Shown one piece after another: positions 55,316-63,900 of a DNA stretch of 64,000 nucleotides. The notes below the pieces were generated by a model. It searched no databases. It was given only the letters and a program-made list of their open reading frames with translations, and was not told the origin of the DNA. Both the position numbers and the translations under genes were made by a program. The stretch's first letter is position 1. The number at the start of each line of letters is the position of its first letter. This DNA is from Ectorhizobium quercum (GTDB lineage Bacteria; Pseudomonadota; Alphaproteobacteria; Rhizobiales; Rhizobiaceae): positions 248,001 to 312,000 of the forward strand of contig NZ_JANFPI010000003.1 in assembly GCF_026552795.1 (NCBI RefSeq), read 5' to 3'.

Positions 55316-56257
55316 ATGTCTGCCCACAGGATCAACGAGAAGACCCGCGGTGTTTATGTCATTTCCGTCACGCCCTTTCGCGATGACGGCAGGCTGGATC
55401 TGCAAAGCGTCGAAAGTCTGATGCAGTTCTATCTCGATGCCGGCGTGGACGGCATCGTCATCCTCGGCATGATGGGCGAGGCCGGCAAGCTCGGGGACGA
55501 GGAAAGCAGGATCTTCGCCAGAACGGTCTTCGAGGTGGTGGACGGCCGCGTGCCCGTCGCTGTCGGAGTGAGCAATGCCGGCCTTGGCAATCTCGTTGGT
55601 CTGGCGCATGACGTCATGGAGATGGGTGCGGCCGGCGTGATGGTCGCTCCCCTCAATTCCCTGCGCACAGACGCCCAGATCGCCGCCTATTTCACGGCGG
55701 TCTGCGCCGGCCTCGGCGAAGACGTCCCGGTGATCCTCCAGGACTTTCCGCTGGCGACCACGGTGCAGATGTCGCCTCCCCTCATCGACCGGCTTGTGGA
55801 AGACCTTCCGCAGATCGCCATGCTCAAGCACGAGGACTGGCCCGGCCTCAACAAGCTGACGGCGCTGCGCGAGACGGAGGCATCCGGCCGCCGCCGCCGC
55901 ATCAGCATTCTGACGGGCAATGGCGGCCTGCACCTGCCGCAGGAACTCGACCGGGGCGCCGACGGCGCGATGACCGGCTTCTGCTTCCCCGAGATGCTGG
56001 TAGAGGTTTGCGCGGCACATGCCGCAGGCGACAGGGACCGGGCCGAGGATATCTTCGACGCCTATCTGCCCCTGGTCCGCCACGAAGCGCAACCGGGCCT
56101 GGGCCTTGCCTTCCGCAAGGAAGCGCTGCATCGCCGCGGGGCGATCGCCAGTCCCTTCGTGCGCCAGCCCGGCCCCAAATTGACGCGGTCGGACATGAAA
56201 GATATGGACAGACTTATCGATCGCGTCCACAGGCGCCTGGAAAAGCTCGAAGGCTGA
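55316..56257 (+). CDS. DapA-family aldolase/lyase
   Basis: This 313-residue class I aldolase or hydratase has the dihydrodipicolinate synthase TIM barrel. The Schiff-base lysine is Lys171 in IAMLKHEDWPG, and GMMGEAGKLGDEE stands at the GxxGE carboxylate-binding loop. The usual catalytic Tyr of the YNVP motif is replaced: the segment reads LQDFPLATT, so the proton relay must differ and lysine biosynthesis is unlikely. The ATG follows GGAG closely. It lies 69 bp after the RraA-like gene in a catabolic setting. Cleavage or dehydration of a keto-acid intermediate is the likely role. Confidence 0.88.
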   Translation: MSAHRINEKTRGVYVISVTPFRDDGRLDLQSVESLMQFYLDAGVDGIVILGMMGEAGKLGDEESRIFARTVFEVVDGRVPVAVGVSNAGLGNLVGLAHDVMEMGAAGVMVAPLNSLRTDAQIAAYFTAVCAGLGEDVPVILQDFPLATTVQMSPPLIDRLVEDLPQIAMLKHEDWPGLNKLTALRETEASGRRRRISILTGNGGLHLPQELDRGADGAMTGFCFPEMLVEVCAAHAAGDRDRAEDIFDAYLPLVRHEAQPGLGLAFRKEALHRRGAIASPFVRQPGPKLTRSDMKDMDRLIDRVHRRLEKLEG

Positions 56258-56290
56258 TCGACAGGCAAATCCGGCATGAGGAGGCAGAGG

Positions 56291-56968
56291 GTGAAATCGG
56301 CGGGCGAACGGGTGACAGAGGCGAAGGACGATAGCGGCGCGCATTCCGGCTCGCTTGTGCAACTCGCCTATAGCACCGTGCTGGCGAAGATCCTCGACGG
56401 CAGCCTGGCCGGGAACCAGCTGATCTCCGAGGGGAAGCTGGCGTCCGATCTAGGCCTGTCGCGCACGCCGATGCGCGAGGCGATCGGGCGGCTGGAAGGC
56501 GAAGGCCTCGTCGTCCGCAACGGACGCTCGCTGGCCGTTCAGACATTGACGCTGAGCGACTACCTCGAAATTCACCACATGCGCCGCCTGCTGGAGACCG
56601 AGGCGGTAGCTCTTGCCGTCGAGCATCTTGCCCCGGAGGCTTTGCAGGATCTTCGCCAGGCCGTTCTGGGTATGGAAGAAACCGTGAGCCCTGTCGACCA
56701 CTGGACCCTGGACGATCGCATTCACAATATGATTGCCGAGGCAAGCGGCAGCAGGCTGCTCGCCCGTACGATCGCGGATTTGCGGCGGCGTACGCGCCTG
56801 TTCGATCGCAGCCGGATTCCAAGCCGCTTCCATCCCGGGCGCCAGGAACACCTCAGGATGATCGATACGCTCCTGGCCAAAGACAAGGCCGGCGCCGTGG
56901 AAGCCATGCGGATTCATCTCGATGGCGCGAAGAACGCCATTTTGAACGAATTCAACAAATTCGGCTGA
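56291..56968 (+). CDS. GntR family regulator, FCD subfamily
   Basis: This 225-residue regulator has an N-terminal winged helix with SEGKLASDLGLSRTPMREAI and a C-terminal FCD helical ligand domain whose metal-site residues lie around DDRIHNMIAEAS and the C-terminal EAMRIHLDGAKN. The GTG at 56291 follows AGGAGG by 6 nt; an in-frame ATG at 56276 overlaps that ribosome site. It is the third gene of the RraA-DapA unit and the most likely controller of the cluster, acting at TATACAA sites between the divergent genes and before tctC. Confidence 0.87.
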   Translation: MKSAGERVTEAKDDSGAHSGSLVQLAYSTVLAKILDGSLAGNQLISEGKLASDLGLSRTPMREAIGRLEGEGLVVRNGRSLAVQTLTLSDYLEIHHMRRLLETEAVALAVEHLAPEALQDLRQAVLGMEETVSPVDHWTLDDRIHNMIAEASGSRLLARTIADLRRRTRLFDRSRIPSRFHPGRQEHLRMIDTLLAKDKAGAVEAMRIHLDGAKNAILNEFNKFG

Positions 56969-57013
56969 GGCTCAGGCCGGTCTGCCGGCGACTATGCCGC
57001 CCACGCCACCAGG

Positions 57014-57056
57014 GCATTTCCCGAAAAATACGCAGCTGTTCTGCGCCCGGAAATGC
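57014..57056. repeat. Palindromic element related to the dispersed repeat
   Basis: GCATTTCC and GGAAATGC enclose an inner CGCAG-CTGTT-CTGCG stem, forming a 43-base imperfect palindrome in the short gap between two convergent genes. The GCATTTCC word is shared with the AGAGCATTTCC repeat family, so it may be a rearranged copy. It could also end transcription from both sides. Confidence 0.45.
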
Positions 57057-57073
57057 TGCGGCCGTGCCGAGCC

Positions 57074-58042
57074 TCACGCGCGGCCGGCCTCGCTCTCGTC
57101 GAGCCGGCCCCGGATCCAGGCATGCGCGGCCGCCAGCGTCTTGGCGGCCATGCCCGTTCGGAAGCGGATGAAGCCGTGGGGCGCATCCGGCACAACATGC
57201 AGTTCGACCTTCGACGTCTCTCGCCATCTTTCGGCCAGCCGCAACGTATCGTCGAGCAAGGGATCGCGCTCTCCGACGAGCATCAATGCCGGGGGAAAGC
57301 CGCCGAGGTCGCCATAAAGGGGCGATAGCGGCGGTTGCCGGCGCCCGGCGTCGCTCATCCCCGGTGTCAGCTTCCGCAGGTCGGCCACCATGCCCGGTCC
57401 GTCGAGAAGGAGCGTGTCGGGCCCGGCCCGCCGGACACTGTCCGTCCCGGCCAGATCGTAAACGCCATAATAGAGAACCGCGCCCGCCACATTGCGGAGC
57501 AGGCCGGGCCACCGCTTCAGTTGCAGGAGCGTGGCGGCCGCGAGATGGCCGCCGGCGGATTCGCCCACGACGATGACGGGAAGGTCTCGATATTCGGGCA
57601 TGCCGCCGGCCAACAGCCACCGCGCTGCCGTCAGGCAGTCCTCCATGATCTCCCCGATCGGCGCGCGCCAGGCGAGACGGTAATCCACCGAAACCACGGC
57701 GACGTCGCAGGCCCGGATCATCGCCACGTTCAGCGCATCGTTCATCCGCGCATTCCCGATCACCCAGCCGCCGCCATGAATGTCCAGCACCACGCCCCGC
57801 ACGCGGCCTTGGGGACGAAGCACGCGCACGCCCACCTCCTTGTCGCCAGCCCCGACGCGGCGTTGCTCGACCGACAGGCCGGCCTTCCTCGCCGCGTGAT
57901 CGCTTCCAAGCTGCGAAACCCGCAGGAGCGACTGGACCAGCATCGGAACGAACCGGTGGCGGACGCTGAAACGAGGAGCAAAGGCCAGTTTTCGATTGAA
58001 CCGCCTCATTTCGGCAAGGTCGTTTTCGTCGATATGAAGCAT
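57074..58042 (-). CDS. Alpha/beta hydrolase, hormone-sensitive lipase type
   Basis: This 322-residue esterase-like enzyme has the HSL-family oxyanion motif HGGGWVIG, the nucleophile Ser in VGESAGGH, the catalytic Asp in GERDPLLDD and the catalytic His in PDAPHGFIRF. It should hydrolyse short-chain esters or lactones. I placed the start at the ATG at 58042 (MLHIDENDLAEM); an upstream GTG at 58096 falls inside a dispersed repeat. No strong ribosome site is visible. It stands alone, convergent with the GntR gene. Confidence 0.85.
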   Translation of the reverse strand: MLHIDENDLAEMRRFNRKLAFAPRFSVRHRFVPMLVQSLLRVSQLGSDHAARKAGLSVEQRRVGAGDKEVGVRVLRPQGRVRGVVLDIHGGGWVIGNARMNDALNVAMIRACDVAVVSVDYRLAWRAPIGEIMEDCLTAARWLLAGGMPEYRDLPVIVVGESAGGHLAAATLLQLKRWPGLLRNVAGAVLYYGVYDLAGTDSVRRAGPDTLLLDGPGMVADLRKLTPGMSDAGRRQPPLSPLYGDLGGFPPALMLVGERDPLLDDTLRLAERWRETSKVELHVVPDAPHGFIRFRTGMAAKTLAAAHAWIRGRLDESEAGRA

Positions 58043-58089
58043 AGGCAACGGTCGAGGTCCAAAGAGAGCGGGCAAGGATTGGCAAAACG

Positions 58090-58132
58090 GCCGCACGCAA
58101 AAACAGTTTCACACTTTTGCCGGAAATGCTCT
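58090..58132 (-). repeat. Dispersed rhizobial intergenic repeat, copy 4 (inverted)
   Basis: Read on the minus strand it gives AGAGCATTTCCGGCAAAAG, TGTGAAACTG and TTTTTGCGTGCGG, matching copies 1 and 2 in order. It lies just upstream of the alpha/beta hydrolase start. Confidence 0.7.
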
Positions 58133-58178
58133 CATTTTGAAGCGGGCCGGTCGACCTGAACCCGTAGCACCTCCGTCC

Positions 58179-58232
58179 GCCGCAACCCTGATCGGGCGAA
58201 GCCGGAACCGGCCGCCCGATCAGGGTTGCGGC
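58179..58232. repeat. 20-bp perfect inverted repeat (long hairpin)
   Basis: GCCGCAACCCTGATCGGGCG at 58179-58198 is exactly inverted at 58213-58232, and the 14-base loop itself contains GCCGG-AA-CCGGC. The whole can fold as a 25-bp hairpin. It lies in the 415-bp gap (58043-58457) between a minus-strand hydrolase gene and a plus-strand binding-protein gene. There is no adjacent T-run on either strand. Confidence 0.8.
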
Positions 58233-58457
58233 AGGGCCTGCGGTGCAACCCGAGCCTGTCCGCCACCGCGTCCTCGCTACCTGTCCCATTCATTTATTTC
58301 ATAATAAGAAATATAAAACAGAACAACGATAAGGACAGCCGTTCCCGTTACGGTTTTTCTGGAAAATTCCATAGAATATCCCTGTAGTTTCCTCCGTGGA
58401 TTATGATATACTGAAGACATACATAAAATATTCAACATTATGAAAAAAGGGGAACCA

Positions 58458-59990
58458 ATGAAAACCTTAGCCAAAGCATTCTCCCTCGCCGCCTTCCTTG
58501 CAGCGTCGGGCTCTGCCGCCCAGGCCGGGAAAGCCGACGATACGCTGGTGTGGGTGACCAATATCGAAGCCAGCATCCCGCTCGTCTGGTGGGAAAACCT
58601 CGTCGATATCGCGGCGATGATGCAGCATACGATGGACACGCTCGTCTATCGCAATCCGGAGACGATGGAGTACGAGCCGCTTCTGGCCACGGAATGGACG
58701 CGGATCGACGACCGGACGCTCGAATTCAGGCTCCGCCCCGGCGTCACCTTCCATGACGGCAGCGCCTTCGATGCCGAGGATGTCGTCGTGAGCTATTCGA
58801 AGCTCATCGATCCGGCCACCAAGGTGATGAATGCGAGCCTGGTTAACTGGATGGAGCAGATCGAGAAGGTCGACGACATGACCGTCCGCATCGTCTCGAA
58901 AGCGCCCTTCCCGGCAGCCCTAGAATTCCTGGCAAGCACCCGGATGGGCATCATGCCCTCGGAAGTCTGGCTCAACCCGCCGAAAACCGCCGACGGCCAG
59001 CCGGATTACGCGCATATGCCGGTGATCGGCACCGGCCCCTACCGGATGACGAGCTTCACGCCCGGCGGCGACATGGTGCTGGAGCGCAACGAAGCCTATT
59101 TCGACGGACCGAAGGGCCAGCCGGCCATCGGCCGGGTCGTGATGAAGACCATTCTCGACACGGAAACGGCGCTTGCCGAACTCATGGTCGGCTCGGTGAA
59201 CTGGGTCACAGGCATGCAGCAGGATTCGGCCGACCAGATGCGCGAAATGCCGGGCGTCACCGTCATCGACGGGCCTGACATGCGAATAAGCTATCTCATG
59301 CTCGATGCCACCGGCAGGAGCGGCGACACGCCGGTCAAGGACATCCGCGTCCGTCAGGCCATCGCCCATGCCATCGACAAGGAAGGGATTGCCAAAAGCC
59401 TTGTCGGCCCGGCCAGCCAGGTCCTGAACGCCGGCTGTTATCCGACCCAGGTCGGCTGCACGCAGGACGTCATAAGCTATGCATACGATCCCGAGAAGGC
59501 CAAGGCCCTGCTGGCCGAGGCCGGCTATCCCAACGGGATCGAGATCGAGATCGACGCCTACCGCGACCGCTACCTGCTGGAAGCCATCGTCGGCAATCTG
59601 CGCGATGTCGGCATCCGGTCGAGCATCACCATGCTGCAATGGGCCGGCCTGCGGGCGGAGATGGACAATTCGAAGATCGAGGTCGTGCAGACCAGCTGGT
59701 CCTCCTCCGGCCTGAACGACGTTTCGGGCATCGCGAGCGTGCTTTTGAAGATGACTTCCGACGATTATTGCCAGAGCCCGGAGGTCAAGGCGCTGCTCGA
59801 CAAGGGTGACACCACCATCGATCCGCAGGAGCGCAATGCGGCCTACAAGGCAGCACTGCAAAAGGTTCAGGAAGAGCTGTGCTGGGTTCCGCTTTACGCC
59901 CATTCCAAGCCCTATGCGTTCAGCGAGGAGCTGAACTTCGTACCGACCGCAGACGGCTTCCCCCTCTTCTTCCTGTCCAGCTGGAAGTGA
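58458..59990 (+). CDS. Peptide-type ABC substrate-binding protein
   Basis: This 510-residue SBP_bac_5 protein has a Sec signal over about residues 1-23 (cleavage near AQA-GKADDT). Family marks are LRPGVTFHDGSAFDAEDVVV, GTGPYRMTSF, VRQAIAHAIDKEGI and the Cys-containing CYPTQVGC. The ATG at 58458 follows GGGGAA. It is very similar along its length to the binding protein at 61.5-63.1 kb (shared WENL/WDTT region, TLVYRNPET, NASLVNW, PTQVGC). No permease follows; the next gene is an amidohydrolase 72 bp downstream, so it probably feeds a transporter encoded elsewhere, perhaps the one at the window end. Confidence 0.92.
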   Translation: MKTLAKAFSLAAFLAASGSAAQAGKADDTLVWVTNIEASIPLVWWENLVDIAAMMQHTMDTLVYRNPETMEYEPLLATEWTRIDDRTLEFRLRPGVTFHDGSAFDAEDVVVSYSKLIDPATKVMNASLVNWMEQIEKVDDMTVRIVSKAPFPAALEFLASTRMGIMPSEVWLNPPKTADGQPDYAHMPVIGTGPYRMTSFTPGGDMVLERNEAYFDGPKGQPAIGRVVMKTILDTETALAELMVGSVNWVTGMQQDSADQMREMPGVTVIDGPDMRISYLMLDATGRSGDTPVKDIRVRQAIAHAIDKEGIAKSLVGPASQVLNAGCYPTQVGCTQDVISYAYDPEKAKALLAEAGYPNGIEIEIDAYRDRYLLEAIVGNLRDVGIRSSITMLQWAGLRAEMDNSKIEVVQTSWSSSGLNDVSGIASVLLKMTSDDYCQSPEVKALLDKGDTTIDPQERNAAYKAALQKVQEELCWVPLYAHSKPYAFSEELNFVPTADGFPLFFLSSWK

Positions 59991-60062
59991 GCGTTCGAGT
60001 GATCATCCCGGCGGCGGGCGGCCCCCAGCCTGCCGCCGCCACCCGACTTTCGAGGAAATCCC

Positions 60063-61466
60063 ATGACGAAACTGCTCATTACCGGCGCTCAGGTCATCAC
60101 GATGGACGAGACGGCCGGCATCCTTCCCCGCGCCGACGTCCTGATCGAAAACGACAGCATCGTCGCCATAGGTCCGGATATCGCTGACGGGAATGCCGAG
60201 CGCATAGACGCCGCCGGCGCCATCGTGATGCCGGGGCTCGTCAACGCCCACCAGCACACCTGGCAGGGCTCGATCAGGGCCATCGGCGCGGACTGGCAGA
60301 GCGGCGATTATTTCCGCAAGGTCCATATGGGCCTTTCGCCCTGCTATTCGCCCGAGGACACCTATATCGGCACGCTCGTCGGCGCGCTGGCGCAGATCGA
60401 GGGCGGCACCACCACGCTTTTCGACTGGTGCCACAACAATGCCACGCCCGCCCACACCGATGCGGCCATCGACGCGCTCGCGGAATCCGGTCTTCGCGCC
60501 GTCTTCGGCCACGGAACGGTCAAGCCGAAGCCGAAGCCCGGCGAGCCGCATTTTTCCACCATCCCGCATCCGCGCGGCGAAATCGAACGGCTGCGCAAGG
60601 GGCGTCTTTCCTCCGATGACGCGCTGGTCACGCTGGCGGCATGCATCCTCGGGCCGGACTATTCCGGCATCGAGGTGTGCCGCCAGGATTTCCGCATGGC
60701 GCGCGATTTCGGTCTGCTGTCCTCGGCCCATATCTGGGGCCTCCCCAACCGGCTCGTTCCCGACGGCTATCTCGCCATCGCCCGGGAGGGGCTGCTCGGC
60801 CCCGATCACAACATCGTCCATGCGAACTATATCGGCGACGAGGAATTGAAGGTCATCCTCGATTCCGGCGCCTCCCTGACCTCCACGCCGGGCGTGGAGC
60901 TTGGCAGCCACCCCGTCGAGCCGCTGGTCGGCCGTATCCTGCGCATGGGCGGGCGGCCTTCGATCGGTCCGGATACCGAGGTCGATTGCCCCGGCGGGAT
61001 GCTCGAAGCCCTGCGCGTCTCTCTGCTCGGCGCCCGGCTCTGGAACACGCTGGAAGCCGACAAGCGGCTTGCGGAAACCGGCGGCGATACACAGGAGCGG
61101 GAGGTGGCGCTGCCGAGTTCGCGCGTCACCGGCAAGCCGGTCGCCTCTCTCGACGCCCTGCGCTGGGCGACCATCGACAATGCCCGCGCCCTCAGGCTCG
61201 ACCACAGGATCGGCTCGCTGGTGCCGGGCAAGCAGGCCGACCTGATCGTCATCCGCCGCGACAGCCTCGCCATGATGGGCACGGTCGATCCGGTGCAGGC
61301 CGTGGTGCATTTCGCCACCGCGGCGGATGTCTCGGACGTGATCGTCGCCGGGCGGCTTTTGAAGCACCGGGGCGAACTGCCGGGCATCGACCGCGCCACG
61401 CTCGCGGCGAAACAGGCGGCCTCGGCCGAACGGCTCTTCGCCGCCTTTCCGGAGGCGCTTACCTGA
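60063..61466 (+). CDS. TRZ/ATZ-type amidohydrolase (deaminase or chlorohydrolase family)
   Basis: This 467-residue metal-dependent amidohydrolase resembles cytosine/8-oxoguanine deaminases and triazine hydrolases. Metal motifs are NAHQHTWQG (HxH), AHIWG, the His of NIVHANYIGDEE and the catalytic Asp in IGPDTEVDCPGGM. The C-terminal composite domain ends in LVPGKQADLIVIRRD. It lies between two convergent paralogous binding-protein genes, 72 bp after the first. Deamination or dechlorination-type hydrolysis of an imported N-heterocycle is plausible. Substrate cannot be assigned. Confidence 0.9.
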   Translation: MTKLLITGAQVITMDETAGILPRADVLIENDSIVAIGPDIADGNAERIDAAGAIVMPGLVNAHQHTWQGSIRAIGADWQSGDYFRKVHMGLSPCYSPEDTYIGTLVGALAQIEGGTTTLFDWCHNNATPAHTDAAIDALAESGLRAVFGHGTVKPKPKPGEPHFSTIPHPRGEIERLRKGRLSSDDALVTLAACILGPDYSGIEVCRQDFRMARDFGLLSSAHIWGLPNRLVPDGYLAIAREGLLGPDHNIVHANYIGDEELKVILDSGASLTSTPGVELGSHPVEPLVGRILRMGGRPSIGPDTEVDCPGGMLEALRVSLLGARLWNTLEADKRLAETGGDTQEREVALPSSRVTGKPVASLDALRWATIDNARALRLDHRIGSLVPGKQADLIVIRRDSLAMMGTVDPVQAVVHFATAADVSDVIVAGRLLKHRGELPGIDRATLAAKQAASAERLFAAFPEALT

Positions 61467-61472
61467 TATGAA

Positions 61473-61503
61473 AACGGCGGCCGGAAAACCACCGGCCGCC
61501 GTT
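61473..61503. terminator. Bidirectional hairpin terminator
   Basis: A perfect 12-bp inverted repeat AACGGCGGCCGG / CCGGCCGCCGTT with a 7-base loop sits between the convergent amidohydrolase and binding-protein genes. On the minus strand the stem is followed by TT continuing to TTTTC, so termination is strongest for the binding-protein transcript. Confidence 0.8.
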
Positions 61504-61511
61504 CCCCGGCC

Positions 61512-63053
61512 TCAATCCTTCCAGCGCGCCGTATAGAAGAGCGGAAAGCCATCCTGCGTCGGATGGAAATCGAGCTTGTCGGAATAGGCGTAGAGCTTGG
61601 CATAGGTGTAGAGCGGCACCCAGCAGACCTCGTCGGCGATCATCCTGAACGCCTCGGCATAGGCGGCCTTGCGGGCATCGGGATCGACGGTGGTGTCTCC
61701 CTTTTCCAGCGCCGCGGCGATTTCGGGGCTCTGGCACAGGTCGTCGGGCTGCATCTTCAAAAGCACGCTCGCCGAACCGATCACGTCGTTCAGACCGGAG
61801 GAGGCCCAGGTGCGCAACGCCGCCGGCAGCCGGTTGTTGACGATCTCCTCGCGCAGGCCGACCCATTGCATGTAGCGGAGGTTGACCGGAATGCCGACCG
61901 ACCGCAGATAGCCGATCACCGCCTCGGCCTGCGGCCGTTCGCGATAGGCGCCGAGCGGCAGGGTGAAGCCGTCCGCATACCCGGCTTCGGCCAGCAGCGC
62001 CTTGGCTTTTTCGGGGTCGTATTCGTAGCGCGCCACGTCGTCGGTGCAGCCGACCTGCGTCGGGAAGCAGGCGGCGTCGATCACCTTCGCGCCCGGCCCG
62101 ACCAGCGCGGACGCGATGGCCTGACGATCGATGGCGTGGGCGATGGCGCGCCGCACGCGCACGTCCTTCAAGGGCTCGAGCCCCGCCCGCGCGGTCCGGT
62201 CGAGGGCGATATAGGCGAACCGCAGGTCCGGGCCCTCGACCACTTCGAGTTCCGGCATGGCGGAAAGCTGCTCGGCCATGTCCGGCGGCACGTCCATCAG
62301 CCAGTCGACATTTCCGACCATCAGTTCGGCAAGCCGTGTCTCCTGGTCGGGAATGGTCCGGAAGACAATGGTCCCGATGGCGGGCTTGCCCTTCGGGCCG
62401 TCGAAATAGGCTTCGTTGCGCGTCAGCGTGAAGCTCTCGCCGGGACGGAACTCCGTCATCCGGTAAGGGCCGGTGCCGACGGGCAGCAGCTTCGTATAAT
62501 CGCGTGTCCCGTCCGCGGCCGTGGGCAATCCCGCCCAGGCCTCGGACGGCAGGATCACGTCCCGCGAGCCGGCGAGGAATTCGAGCGCCGCCGGATAGGG
62601 CTTGGCCATGTGGATGCGGATGCGGTATTCGTCCAGCTTCTCGACGCTTTCCACCCAGTTGACCAAGCTCGCATTCAACACCTTGGCGGCGGGATCGGTC
62701 AGATGGGCGAAGGTGTCCACCACATCGTCGGCGCCGAAGGGCGTGCCGTCATGGAAGGTGACGCCCTCCCGCAGCACGAACTCCAGCGTCCGATCGTCGA
62801 CCCAGCTCCAGCTCGTGGCCAGCAGCGGCTCATATTCCAGCGTTTCCGGATTGCGATAGACCAGCGTATCGAAGACATGATGCATGGTGGTGGCGATCTC
62901 GGATGTCGTGTCCCACCAGACGAAGGGCAGGTTCACCTCCCTGTCGGTCGACCAGACCAGCGAATTATCCGCCGGCCCGGCCAGCGCGGTGCCGGAAAGC
63001 AGGGTCAGCGCCACGGCGGCCGCGCGAAGCGGCTTGAAGGTTCGGGAGATCAT
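61512..63053 (-). CDS. Peptide-type ABC substrate-binding protein (paralogue)
   Basis: This 513-residue SBP_bac_5 periplasmic protein has a Sec signal over about residues 1-25, with mature start near GPADNSLVW. Marks include LREGVTFHDGTPFGADDVV, GTGPYRMTEFRPGESF, VRRAIAHAIDRQAI and FPTQVGC. It is a close paralogue of the binding protein at 58.5 kb. The ATG at 63053 follows GGGGAA by 6 nt. It lies 1 bp after the DppF-type ATPase, so here the binding protein is encoded last rather than first in its operon. Confidence 0.92.
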   Translation of the reverse strand: MISRTFKPLRAAAVALTLLSGTALAGPADNSLVWSTDREVNLPFVWWDTTSEIATTMHHVFDTLVYRNPETLEYEPLLATSWSWVDDRTLEFVLREGVTFHDGTPFGADDVVDTFAHLTDPAAKVLNASLVNWVESVEKLDEYRIRIHMAKPYPAALEFLAGSRDVILPSEAWAGLPTAADGTRDYTKLLPVGTGPYRMTEFRPGESFTLTRNEAYFDGPKGKPAIGTIVFRTIPDQETRLAELMVGNVDWLMDVPPDMAEQLSAMPELEVVEGPDLRFAYIALDRTARAGLEPLKDVRVRRAIAHAIDRQAIASALVGPGAKVIDAACFPTQVGCTDDVARYEYDPEKAKALLAEAGYADGFTLPLGAYRERPQAEAVIGYLRSVGIPVNLRYMQWVGLREEIVNNRLPAALRTWASSGLNDVIGSASVLLKMQPDDLCQSPEIAAALEKGDTTVDPDARKAAYAEAFRMIADEVCWVPLYTYAKLYAYSDKLDFHPTQDGFPLFYTARWKD

Positions 63054-63054
63054 G

Positions 63055-63900
63055 TCAGTTTCCCCTGTCGATGATTGTTCCGGGTTCCAGAAACCGCACG
63101 TCCGGCAGGCCCTTTTCAGGCTCCGGGGTGAGGATCGAGGCAAGGAGCAGGCGCGTGTAGTCGGTGCGGGGACGGGCGAAAAGCTCCGATGCCGGGGCGC
63201 GTTCCAGCACGTCGCCGCGATACATCACCATGACTTCCGAGGCCATGTGCTCCACCACCGCGAGATTGTGGCTGATGAGCACGTAGGTCAGCTTCAGTTC
63301 GGTGCGCAGCTCTTGCAGCAGGTTGAGGATCTGTGCCTGGATCGAGACGTCCAGCGCCGAGGTCGGCTCGTCGCAGATCAGAAGCTGCGGGCTGGAGATG
63401 AGCGCACGCGCAATCGCCACGCGCTGGCGCTGCCCGCCCGAAAGCTGGGAGGGATAGGCCGTCGCCAGCCGTTGCGGCAGGCCGGTCAGGTCCATCATCC
63501 GCCGCACCTCGGCAGCGATCTGCGCCGCGCCCAGCCGCCGGCGGATGCGCAGGGGCAGGCTGATGATCGTTTCGATCGATTTGCGCGGGTTGAGCGAGAG
63601 ATAGGGGTCCTGGAAGACGGGCTGGACGAAATCCGCCAGTTCCGGACGGTCGATATCCTGCAAATCGCGCCCGTCCAGCTTGACGGTGCCGGAGGACGGC
63701 CGGTCGAGGCCGGCGATGATGCGGGCGAGGGTGGACTTGCCGCAGCCGGATTCACCGACGATGCCGAGAACGCCGCCGCGCGGCACATCGAGGCTGACGC
63801 CCTTGACCGCATGCATTTCCGTCGTCGGCCGGCCGAAACCCTGGCGCATGCGGAAGATCCGGTGAACATCGCGTGCGACGAGAAGCATGTCTTCCTTCAT
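63055..63900 (-). CDS. ABC transporter ATP-binding protein, DppF type
   Basis: This 281-residue single ABC ATPase of the oligopeptide group has Walker A GESGCGKST, signature LSGGQRQRV, Walker B LLICDEPTSALDVSIQAQ and the H-loop ISHNL. The C-terminal ARPRTDYTRLLLASIL is the peptide-transporter extension. It overlaps the preceding partial gene by 3 to 4 bp (ATGA). Together with that gene it would power an importer whose permeases lie beyond the window. Confidence 0.94.
   Translation of the reverse strand: MKEDMLLVARDVHRIFRMRQGFGRPTTEMHAVKGVSLDVPRGGVLGIVGESGCGKSTLARIIAGLDRPSSGTVKLDGRDLQDIDRPELADFVQPVFQDPYLSLNPRKSIETIISLPLRIRRRLGAAQIAAEVRRMMDLTGLPQRLATAYPSQLSGGQRQRVAIARALISSPQLLICDEPTSALDVSIQAQILNLLQELRTELKLTYVLISHNLAVVEHMASEVMVMYRGDVLERAPASELFARPRTDYTRLLLASILTPEPEKGLPDVRFLEPGTIIDRGN

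Noticed and set aside
55316..56257. Lysine biosynthesis dapA
   Set aside because: The YNVP tyrosine is absent and the gene sits in a GntR-controlled catabolic unit.
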